From positions 1-64,000 of the forward strand of contig PUDQ02000008.1 in the NCBI GenBank assembly GCA_002964805.2: a DNA stretch of 64,000 nucleotides, in the 5' to 3' direction. Below the pieces are notes generated by a model that was given only the letters and a program-made list of their open reading frames with translations, was not told the DNA's origin and ran no database searches. This document shows, in pieces, positions 55,381-64,000 of the stretch (positions are counted from its first letter, which is position 1; every line of letters begins with the position of its first letter). A program made the position numbers and the translations under genes. Source of the DNA: Trametes villosa. Its lineage: Eukaryota > Basidiomycota > Agaricomycetes > Polyporales > Polyporaceae.

Positions 55381-56675
55381 CAGCGGTGGCCTGGGAAATG
55401 AAAACATTGAAAGCGATGGGAGTCGACGCGCGCCTCCGGCGGTCGGGGAGATCCACGTCGTTGGTGCCTGCGGAGGACTCTACGTCGGGTGCCCTCCCCA
55501 GCACCTCGCTGAAGCCAATCCGGGCGATGATTAGCGTGAACGAGATGCCCTAAGGGGAAATCGGTGTGTCAACGACGTCCATCCGATGTACATGCCATGA
55601 ATACGCACGATCAGCGACGGCAGGATGCCGTTGGCGATGAGGGCAAGGTCGGAATGGGCCAGGTACGTGACGAGGTTGAAGATTACCCCGGCAGAGTAGA
55701 CGGCCTGCGATTGCACGATCGTCTTCATCACGCGCCAGGACACGGAGCCGCGCACGTCGTGGGACAGATATCTCTTTACCCTGCGGTCGTGCCACCACAG
55801 ACGGCCGAGCAGGAGGACTGCATCGGAGTAGGAAGTGAGCTACGGAACGCGAGATTCGCCTCGGAACGCTCCCTACTCACGTGTGGTGACTATGTTCGTA
55901 AAGAGGGTCATCGAGAAGTACGCAGCCAGAGCTGGTCGCCCTCCCGGGATGTAAATGACACCCACATAGGAGGTCGGATTGCCTCTGAGGAGTGCATTCG
56001 CGACCAGGGCAGTAGTGACTGTACAAAGGGCGGTTGAGTATCTATTCGATGAGGGCGCAGACTGGTCCTCACCCACGTCGCCGGCGAAAAGGAGAGCAGG
56101 CAGAGCCAGGGAGATGGCCTTACGATCGAAGACCACGTACACGCGGTATATCTGCATATGCAACCGTCATCAGGATCGCCAGCGTAACGACGGCGGATAT
56201 GAAGAGGATTCACCATGAAGCCGTCTCCCAGGAGAGTGAGAAAGGCAAAAATGATTGCAACCGCATACAGTCTGGGATCGTTCCCGGGGCTTTGGAAATA
56301 GGCCAACGGCCCGCCGGGTGTCGTGCTATGGTCGGCGAACACTATCAAAAGCTGGCGAACGTTCAGGACGAAGTCCTAAGTCATGTGTTCAGTTGGACAC
56401 GTCTTGCAGCTGTACTGAGTAGATGAACTGACCGCTCCCGCGCAGAGAAACATGACCGAAACTATCGCGCATAGCCAGAGGTTCGGGGAGGAGCGCCATC
56501 CATGACGTCGGCGATAGAGCAGGATCCATATCGCAACGGGATACAGCATACACAATATTCCAAAGAGTAGAGTCTGGGCGAGGATCGAGAGAAGCTGCTG
56601 AAACTTCAGGATGGTGGTCGTACATGAGCGAGGGACCTAGCTTACCCAGATCTTGAGAATAGAGGGACCTTGCAT
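55328..56675 (-). CDS. 7-TM membrane protein, array copy C
   Basis: This is an intact family member. Exon 1 is MQGPSILKIW. Exon 2 has LLSILAQTLLFGILCMLYPV then YRRRHGWRSSPNLWLC. Exon 3 has DFVLNVRQLLIVFADHSTTP and FAFLTLLGDGFM, exon 4 IYRVYVVFDRKAISLALPAL, exon 5 TTALVANALLRGNPTSYVGV, and exon 6 LLLGRLWWHDRRVKRYLSHD and SAGVIFNLVTYLAHSDLALI. Exon 7 is GISFTLIIARIGFSEVLGRA with a tail ending TKPPSLP (stop at 55328). Exon 4 has the unusual VFDRK in place of VWxRQ. A TATAAT at 56712-56717 replaces the TATAAA of the other copies. It is the copy nearest to the proteasome gene on the left side. Confidence 0.87.
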
Positions 56676-57650
56676 GGTGGGCGCGAGGGCTTCAGAGGGG
56701 GCCTTCAACCCATTATATCGCATTCGTCTGCGTGACGCAAGCTTCGGGGTTGAACGCAATCATACTACCTTGGAGAGAGTTAGCTCGTAGCGAAGAATCC
56801 TCCTGGTCCAGTGATGATAAGGTTGCCCGGAGCGATACCAAGTAGCCGTCGCCGCCGTGCGGACTTCTCGGCTTGACGAACATCAGTGAAGCCGATTCCC
56901 ACTACTAGCCAGCACACCTAGGCAGTGGGGTCATCTTGTTACGCGCGTGGTCCACAGAAGGGTGATGCGCAGTTCACTGAATACAGACGCCAGCGCACAG
57001 AAAGCGAACAATCAACTCCAGGACCCAAGGTCCGAACATCGACTCCATGATGAGATGTGGAGGGGTTCGAGAGAGCGCATAATTGCAAGGCATTTGCGGA
57101 GTGTACTGCCAGGGCCAATCCACCAATCCTGCCAAGACAGTGCCTCTGGCGCGTACAGTAGGTTTGTTTCTGCGCGCACCACAAACAATGTCATGGAAAA
57201 TCCATACATCGTGCAACGTTCGTAGATTTACCTGGGTATGTCTGCCTCATGAACGCGTCGCGAGGCAGAGGAGGCGATCCCTGGCGTGCATTGAGCTTCA
57301 TGTGCGTGGATGATATAAACACGTTGTCGTAGATTGTAGGCCTACTTGTTGACGTGTTGAGGACTTCGACACTTGAACTTGTAAGCAGTCGCGAACCGTG
57401 AGGAGAACCATGGCGCAACAAGCTTAGGCCAAGGGTTATCGACCACAGGATATCTACCAGGCCAGGTGAGAGCTCGAGAGGAAGAGGAGCGGGCGCTAGG
57501 CATGCTCAAGAAAGACGCGCTTGGGGTGTCTGGGGTCTCGCGCACGCGTACACTGACGCGGACTCGACGCGTAACCTCCTCAGCATCCCTTCCTCCTCGA
57601 CCTCGACCTCATTCTCCTCCCCAACTCATCCACATTTGTCGGTGAACATC
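56676..57650. other. Spacer before the proteasome gene
   Basis: This region holds the promoter of 7-TM copy C (TATAAT at 56712-56717, minus strand) and, at its right end, the promoter/5' UTR of the proteasome gene, with pyrimidine-rich sequence at 57570-57640 just before the ATG. Minus-strand frames at 56940-57220 look weakly protein-like, but nothing is recognisable. Confidence 0.4.
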
Positions 57651-58722
57651 ATGGCGACGGCATCTGTGTACAAAGGCGCTGGGTTTGACTTCTCAAACGA
57701 AGTCAGGTGTGTCTCGTACCATCGCAATACACTGCAAGCCGCTCACTGCAGTACAGGAACACATTCCTCTCCGAGCGCGGTATCCCGCTCCCGAAAGCTA
57801 CCAGTACCGGTACCACCATCGTCGGCTGTCTATTCAAGGATGGAATTATACTTGGCGCGGATACCCGTGCAACGGAGGGCCCCATCGTCGCGGACAAGAA
57901 CTGCGAGAAGGTACGTTTACCGTTCGAACGCGTCCCTTTGACCATCTAATCCCGAGATATAATCTATAGATCCACTTCATCACGGACAACATCCGGTGCT
58001 GTGGGGCGGGTACCGCCGCCGACACAGAATTCACGACTGCCCTCATCTCCTCGAACATGGAACTGCATGCCCTCTCGACCGGCCGCAAGCCCCGGGTAGT
58101 AACAGCCATGACGATGCTCAAGCAGATGCTCTTCCGGTTCGTAACATTACTCCGAGTATGAAGAGCTGGGATGTTTAATCGCGCTTCTCTGCTCAGATAC
58201 CAGGGCCACATCGGTGCTGCTCTTGTCCTCGGTGGGGTAGACGCCACGGGCCCGCAACTATTCACTATCCACCCCCATGGTTCCACGGACAAGCTCCCTT
58301 ACGTGACGATGGGCTCCGGTAGCTTGGCGGCAATGGCCGTCTTCGAAGCGAAATGGCGGCCGAACATGGAGGTGCGTACCTCTCCCTCCCTCCGTCTCGG
58401 TCCATCCCTTCACCTGTACACCTGTGCTAACGTCTCCCTACCTCACGTACAGCGCGCGGAAGCGCTCGACCTGGTGTGCGCCGCGATCTCCGCGGGTATC
58501 TTCAACGACCTAGGCTCGGGCTCGAACGTGGACGCGTGTGTGATTACGGCGTCGCACACAGAGATGTTGCGCAACTTCGTGAAGCCGAACGAGCGTGTGC
58601 AGAAGGAGCGGTCGTACCAGTTCCGCCGCGGGACGACGGCGATCAAGAAGGAGGAGATACGGAGCCTCATCGTCGACGAGGACGTGACGAGCATCGCGGG
58701 CGAGGCGATGGACATCAGCTAG
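57651..58722 (+). CDS. PUP1: 20S proteasome subunit beta type-7 (beta2)
   Basis: This is a catalytic subunit of the 20S proteasome core that cleaves after basic residues (trypsin-like activity). Exons 57651-57706, 57757-57910, 57970-58136, 58197-58371 and 58453-58722 give an unbroken 273-aa precursor. A 37-residue propeptide ends KATSTG, after which Thr38 becomes the N-terminal nucleophile (T1) on self-processing ([20 protein letters not shown]). With T1 numbering, Asp17 lies in GADTRA and Lys33 in KNCEK, both in place. [12 protein letters not shown] and [12 protein letters not shown] are further family signatures, and the C-terminal extension ([17 protein letters not shown]) is the arm that wraps the neighbouring subunit. 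Introns are 50-81 nt. It is a single-copy housekeeping gene embedded in the 7-TM array and makes a good anchor for synteny. Confidence 0.96.
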
Positions 58723-59633
58723 AGTATTCGCGCAGGAGCGACGGTTGTGTAGGTGCGGGCGATTGTAATTGTATGGATGGTTTGCTTCGCACAGGACTTG
58801 GTGCGGGTTGCGCGCTGAGGCTGATACTGGGCCAACGCGGGTAAGATTCTTGTAGTACGAGTGCATGAGTTGAACTCGGTGACAAGAACATCCTGAACTT
58901 GACGTTTCAGGTGAGTCGTCCTGCATAGGATACGGTGTCCTCTTCGCGCTGACCTTGAGTGGCGCAGAAGAAGACTGTGCCCCTGATATCACGGGTTGTG
59001 TACTCGAGTTCCCTTGGTGTAGGCGTCTGCACGTCTTGAGACTCCCCTACACACTGCCATCTCGACAAATCTTACCGAACCCTGATCGGTACCTATCGCG
59101 TCATGGTCGCCTCCCCACTCCCAAGTTTCTGAAGACTGACATCGCTGAGAGGGCGCGCCGACTGACAAGGACTGAGCTCGCAAGTTGACATCGGCCGTTC
59201 GCCTTATGGTGAGGAGCTCTTGGTGAGTGCAAACCTTACGTCTCTTCTCTGGTGTCTTACCACCACGCATAGCAGCTCGGGCTTTCATAGTATGCGGCCT
59301 TTCTCAGTTTCCGAGTCGAACTGAGTCGCGGGATGCTATTTATACCGGGTGTGAACCTCGTCATCGCCCCGTCCTGCACACAACACTATCACGATGAATT
59401 GGCTTGATATTCAGGTACGAGTCTGTGCTTTCTCCCTTCATCAGCTTCCCGATCTAAGTATGCAGGCAGTCGTGTCCAGAAGAGCCCGCATTGGTATCGA
59501 GCCAGCTTCCCAAACACCCCCTACACCGTCTTGGCCGGATATCATACACCCCTGAGTCGGATGCGTGCCGTGGGGGTGGCACTACTTAGGGCTTGCTGCA
59601 TGCGTGCTCCACGCAATCTCCGTCTGCCCCAGC
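58723..59633. other. Spacer with a solitary TATA-ATG promoter module
   Basis: No complete gene is visible. At 59337 TATTTATACC precedes an ATG at 59393 (MNWLDIQ, then GTACGAG), mimicking the promoter and short first exon of the 7-TM genes. It may be the remains of a further copy or an alternative promoter and first exon for copy D. Confidence 0.4.
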
Positions 59634-61057
59634 ATGGATCACCTCACCTTCCTGCGGGTCGAGGTGAGCAGCGATCTCTTGCGCCACCCGCGTTCCGAGC
59701 TAATCGTTTCTGGGTAGCTTCTTCTGCTCTTCGCAGAGACCCTGCTTTTCGGAGCGTTCTGCATCCTTTACCTGATATCGCTGTGGATATTGCTCTACCG
59801 ACAGCGCAGCTCGCGGCCATCTGCATCCAGCCTCTGGATGGCCGGCGTCGTCACGGCTATGTTCCTACTCGCTGGCTTGGTGAGTGGTTACAGATTACCG
59901 ACGTCGTCGATCGCGAGGAACTGACGCTGGTCGTCGCTCTAGTACCTCGTTCTGGACATTCGACGTCTTGTCGCGGGCTTCGTGAACCATAGCGAGACGA
60001 CTGGCGGGCCCTACGCCTACCTCTTTTGGCAGCAAGGTGGCGATCCAGCGCGCACTATCGATCCAATCATCTTCATCCTGTTGACGCTCCTTTGGGATGG
60101 GTTCATGGTACGTCGCAAGCCATTCGCATTGGTGTACCCTGCTCTGCGCTGACCCTGCATGTCGCGAAGACGTACCGGATCTTCGTGGTCTGGAATCGCC
60201 AATTTATCTCGTTGCTCTTGCCGGCGTTGCTGATCGTTGGCAACCTCAGTGAGTTTCCACCCCACGCCGACCTTATGCGTGCGCTCAAGTTCGGTTGTTG
60301 CAGTTGCTGCTGCATTCCTCGGCAACGCGCTGCTGTTGGAGAACAAGCCGGGCGCCCTCAATGCCCTGTTCATCCCAGCGATCCACCCGCGGCTGATCGC
60401 CTACTTCTCCATGACACTGCTCACAAACCTCGTCATGACCGGTGAGCCCTATCCTTTGTAATTCTCGTTCTCCGGTTCTCACACTCAGTCGTCGCGATGA
60501 AAGTGCTGCTCCTGGGACGGCTCTGGTGGTACGACAAGCAGGCAAAGAAGTACCGCCCGCGGCACACGGCGGCCGACTCCGTGCACTGGCGCGTCATGCA
60601 CACCATCATCCACTCCGAGATCGCGTACTCGCTCGGCGTCGTGCTCAACCTCGCCGCGTGCGCCGCGCGCTCCAAGCTCGTGCTCCTGACCAGCGCCGTC
60701 CTCCCGCCAGTCATCGTACGTCCGTCCCGCCGCTCCCCGCTGCCTAATCCCGCGAGTATGAGGTATGTTGTGCTGACGGCGCGGTGCGTGGGTGCGTAGG
60801 GCATATCGTTCTCGCTGATCATCATGCGCATCGGCTTGAGCGAGGCGCTGGCGGACGCGGCGGAGAAGGGCGGAGGAGAGGGGCACGTTGGAGGGCTCAG
60901 TGACCCCGCGCGCGCATTGTCGCATATCGCGGTGAGTGTGCATATCGCGCAGATGGTAGATAGTGAGGACGGGAGCGTGTGCGAGGAGAAGACGGTGTCC
61001 GGGTGCCATGAGATCGTGGAAGAAGGCTCGACGGAGGGGGAGGTCGTGGTGGCGTAG
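59634..61057 (+). CDS. 7-TM membrane protein, array copy D
   Basis: Exons 59634-59663, 59718-59879, 59943-60107, 60170-60248, 60304-60441, 60489-60715 and 60800-61057 give an unbroken 352-aa protein with the same seven-exon layout as the minus-strand copies. It starts MDHLTFLRVE. TM segments lie in LLLFAETLLFGAFCILYLIS, MAGVVTAMFLLAGL, IIFILLTLLWDGFM, FISLLLPALLIVGNL, AYFSMTLLTNLVMT and GISFSLIIMRIGLSEALADA. The family loop reads LLLGRLWWYDKQAKKY. The C-terminal tail is longer and more acidic than in A-C. The start was chosen because its 10-codon first exon matches all other copies, although no TATA box precedes it at the usual distance; the TATA-ATG at 59337-59393 may be the real promoter. 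Confidence 0.85.
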
Positions 61058-61920
61058 ACGGAGGTACGGGGATGGGGTAAGCTCGCTCGCCTCTGCGTGG
61101 TTATGGACAAAGCTGACGTTCGAGGTGTCTGCCAATTCCGATGGTCTAGCTGATAAATCAAAGAGGACAGTATCCTACTACGCCTTGTTCCTGTGCCAAA
61201 CATTGCGAAGACTCTTACGCGTGCGACCTGAGAGTCAGGTATGAGTGAGCGTGTTGCTGCGACGTCCCAAGCGTGTAGAGGTCCCAGGGGTGTCCCTGCG
61301 TAGCATATGGGGAACTGTTCCGCTCCACACACCTTGAGAGAGGCGCCTCGAGCAACGCCACTCCAGAGAGAGCGTTCCCTCCCATCATGATCACCTTGCA
61401 GTCGCGACTGAATACGATGACAAGATTTGGAGCAGGCGGAGCTCTCACAGCGACCTGGTAATGGTCCGCATCCCACACGACGTCTGCGATGCGATTTTAT
61501 ACAAGTACGTGGACTCCTATCTTTGCAAAGGTTTGCATGTCGGTTGATGTTCACCTGGTGCCTTAGGTGGTCGCATCCGCCTTCTCAACGCGTGCCGCAT
61601 GATATATCAGCGATGTTTTAACGCTATCGACCCAGGCTCCACCGAACTGCCGCCTCTCATGTTTACCGCCGTCATTGCATCGAGCCAGGGCGGGAGGACC
61701 ACGTGAAGTCCGTGCATGGCGCTGAGAGGTGTTAGCGCGAGATCTTTACAGGCAGCGTGGACCCCGCCGTCTCACTCCCTGGCGAACGGTTGTACTGGAA
61801 AGGATGCTTCTAGTCCATGTGGTGGTGTTATCATTCTGACGATACTGCGCCAGGATCCATCGGCCCTTGGGCCTTATAAACCCCCGCTGCCCCCCAACTC
61901 ATCTATTATCGTCGCCCGCC
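61058..61920. other. Spacer between 7-TM copies D and E
   Basis: No gene is visible. It ends with the TATAAA box (61875-61880) 41 bases before the ATG of copy E. Confidence 0.45.
61875..61880 (+). promoter_or_regulatory. TATA box of 7-TM copy E
   Basis: TATAAA lies 41 bases before the ATG at 61921, matching the spacing in the minus-strand copies. Confidence 0.6.
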
Positions 61921-63266
61921 ATGAGCGACCCGTCGTTGCTTGCAGTCATGGTAAGCAGCCCTCATTCATACTTCAACACTGCCGCTCGACACTGATGTCA
62001 ACGATGGACAGCTCCTCATTCTTTTCGCGGAGTCTCTCCTCTACGGGGCGTTCTGCGTCCTATACCTCATTTCTGTGTCAGTCCTCGTATACCGGCGGCG
62101 CCGCGATCAACGCACGCGTGTGAATATCTGGATGACTGTCATCGTCACGACCATGTTCCTACTTGCAGGGGTGGTATGTCGTTCGCGTTAGTATGCAATC
62201 TCGGCAACGATGACTGATTATATCAACTGTTGCAGTATCTCGCGCTTGATGTCCGGCACCTCAAAGTAGCCTTCGTCGACCACAGTGCATCGCCCGGCGG
62301 GCCCATGGCCTACTTGCAGCAACAGGGGAGCGACCCATTTCGCAACGTACACCCGTACATTTTCGGACTGATGACGCTCATGGGGGATGGATTCATGGCA
62401 AGCTACTACCTCATATTATCTCTCGTACGACGACTGACATACGCTCAATCTTAGATGTATCGTGTGTTTGTTGTTTGGAACCGGCAGCTAATCTCTCTCG
62501 TCGTGCCTGCTCTTCTACTGCTGGGAGATATGAGTATGTATCACGATATATACCTGTGGCGCATACGCTAAAGCCTTCTCTGCAAACAGTCGCGGGCGGC
62601 ATCGCTGGCCTTGCGCTGATCAAAGGCTCAAGAACGTACTACTCCATCACCGCACCCGGCGCGCGTTCTCAGTTGATCGCGTACTTGTGCATGACGCTCC
62701 TGACCAACGTGGTGACTACGCGTGAGTGAGAGGTCTTTCGAGCAAGTTTTGCTCATCGTGTACTGACCGTGTTCACGGTCTCTCTGTATGCGGCTTGAAG
62801 TGTTGCTCCTTGGACGCCTTTGGTGGCACGATAGGTCTAACAAACTTGGGCACCTCTCCCAGGATGCATGCGACTCCGTGGCGTGGAAGGTCATGAAGAC
62901 TATTGTGCAGTCGCAAGCCGCTTACTCCGCCGGGGTCGTCTTCAACGTCGCCACATACGCTGCTCGATCCAATCTGGTACTCGTTACTAACGCTATCCTT
63001 CCGCCGCTCATCGTACGTGTCTCTTCTAATGTCGCTCTCGGCGGCAACTACTAACAGACTCGCAATACCTGCAGGGCATCTCATTCACTGTGATCATCAC
63101 CCGCATTGGACTGAGCGAGGTGCTGGGAGACGCTGAAGGCCAGGCCTCCACGCTTTCGTTCAACGCTGCCGTGCGTAGTGATCCGGAGCTAGGGGTTGAA
63201 AGTGTCGTTGCCAGCCCCCATGACGTGGGTGGGGAGGAGGATTGGGACAGCCATGTGGGCCCGTGA
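61921..63266 (+). CDS. 7-TM membrane protein, array copy E
   Basis: Exons 61921-61950, 62012-62173, 62236-62397, 62455-62533, 62590-62721, 62801-63012 and 63075-63266 give an unbroken 322-aa protein. It starts MSDPSLLAVM. TM segments are in LLILFAESLLYGAFCVLYLI, MTVIVTTMFLLAGV, YIFGLMTLMGDGFM, LISLVVPALLLLGDM, LCMTLLTNVVT, YSAGVVFNVATYAARSN and GISFTVIITRIGLSEVLGDA. The loop LLLGRLWWHDRSNK is followed by a shorter, less basic segment than in A-D. Intron 3 uses a GC donor (ATG then GCAAGC), different from the GC donor in copy A (intron 4). The N-terminal DPSLL resembles copy A (EDPSLL), suggesting a common ancestor despite opposite orientation. Confidence 0.87.
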
Positions 63267-64000
63267 TAAGGCGTCCGCATATCTTGAACAGGTGTTCGAA
63301 GGAGACGAAGGCTCGACACATCATATATCCATGCACGTAGGCGGAAGTGTAAGTGCGACCTGAGCTTTACCTTATCGCCGACTGCGCTGAACACCTCATG
63401 TATAGAAATATTCGTGGTTCTGGATCTGCACGCCCTGTCTATGCTATGCATACGACTTTCTTGAACCAGTTTTGCAGACAGATGGGGGCGCCTAACATCT
63501 TCGTTCGAGGGGTGCAATCCGTAGTGTCGCTGCAGGACATGGAGAGCATGGTATCGCGCGAGTTTCACACGCGTAAGCTGTGCAAGTCCTCTAGTTCCGC
63601 GGACAGTAATTATAAATACCTCCTATCGCGGTGCCTTGAAGACGCGATCCTGTGCTCGCTGCTTCCCGTCGCCACAGCGTCTCAGGCTCCATGATGAGTG
63701 TGGTACCGCACGACCTGCAGACGCAATCCTGATTCGCCGCACGTCTCCGAATTCTCAAGGATGCATCGCCTCGCGAACTTGCCCATGCTGTGTCGCCGGA
63801 GACTCGATCCGTCCTGGCATTTACATGGCAGGATACCTTCAAGGTGCGGGTTCCCGTCCTACGCCAAGGAGATATAACAATAGACTGTATCTTGCACAGG
63901 GGCTATCGATGGCGCCTACTCAGGCTGCTGGCTTGCTTTCCCGTGGACCCACAGTTCTATCTGATCGCACTGTCATGCGCCGTAGACAACGAGCCCTCAT
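63267..64000. other. No supported gene
   Basis: No domain was recognised on either strand. The window ends inside what may be intergenic DNA or the start of another gene. Confidence 0.4.

Noticed and set aside
1..64000. tRNA or rRNA genes
   Set aside because: No cloverleaf-like or rRNA-like stretch was noticed by eye; a covariance search would be needed to exclude tRNAs.

Overview
The window looks like chromosomal DNA of an agaricomycete (mushroom-forming basidiomycete). The spliceosomal introns are mostly 50-60 nt with GT..AG ends. The host genes are fungal (RMI1, a CMGC kinase, 20S proteasome beta2). The mobile elements (KDZ, Helitron, hAT, intron-bearing Tc1/mariner-type) and an expanded 7-TM membrane protein family are typical of that group. 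All gene models below were spliced by eye; where exon sums are given they are multiples of three.

Layout. 1-2.5 kb: no gene I can support. 2.5-5.8 kb: hAT transposase on the minus strand, followed on its 3' side by a TCTGAC-rich repeat block. 6.3-7.5 kb: intact five-exon Tc1/mariner-IS630-like DDE transposase. 7.8-8.1 kb: a gene fragment that stops at the next element. 8.13-21.72 kb: a complete 13.6-kb KDZ transposon with imperfect terminal inverted repeats and four intact genes: a 1041-aa acidic protein with homeodomain/HMG-like features, a 459-aa protein with SUMO-interaction-like tail motifs, a 655-aa protein of unknown function and a 1126-aa KDZ transposase. The first two are on the minus strand, the last two on the plus strand.

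22-33.6 kb is a gene graveyard. It holds intron-containing, frame-broken relics of a MaoC-type dehydratase, ribosomal protein uL1 (L10a), a TEA-domain-like protein and an internally deleted pyruvate carboxylase. Among them sit an intact RMI1 gene (26.2-27.2 kb), a small Cys-pair protein gene (29.1-30.1 kb) and a 0.8-kb GC-rich minisatellite (30.1-30.9 kb).

34-42 kb carries an SRPK/CMGC-like protein kinase, weak hypothetical genes and a GRF-zinc-finger-like protein with an Ala-Pro-Pro repeat. 42.6-49 kb is a Helitron Rep-helicase in one 6.3-kb open frame. 50-63.3 kb is a tandem array of five intact 7-TM genes (three minus, two plus) plus one decayed copy, surrounding the housekeeping proteasome gene PUP1. 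Two intergenic spacers in the array are duplicated about 3.16 kb apart.

How it fits together: the left two thirds is a transposon-rich, pseudogene-rich accessory region, and the right third is a conserved housekeeping locus with a local gene-family expansion. The most notable unit is the KDZ element, whose three companion proteins have no assigned function.
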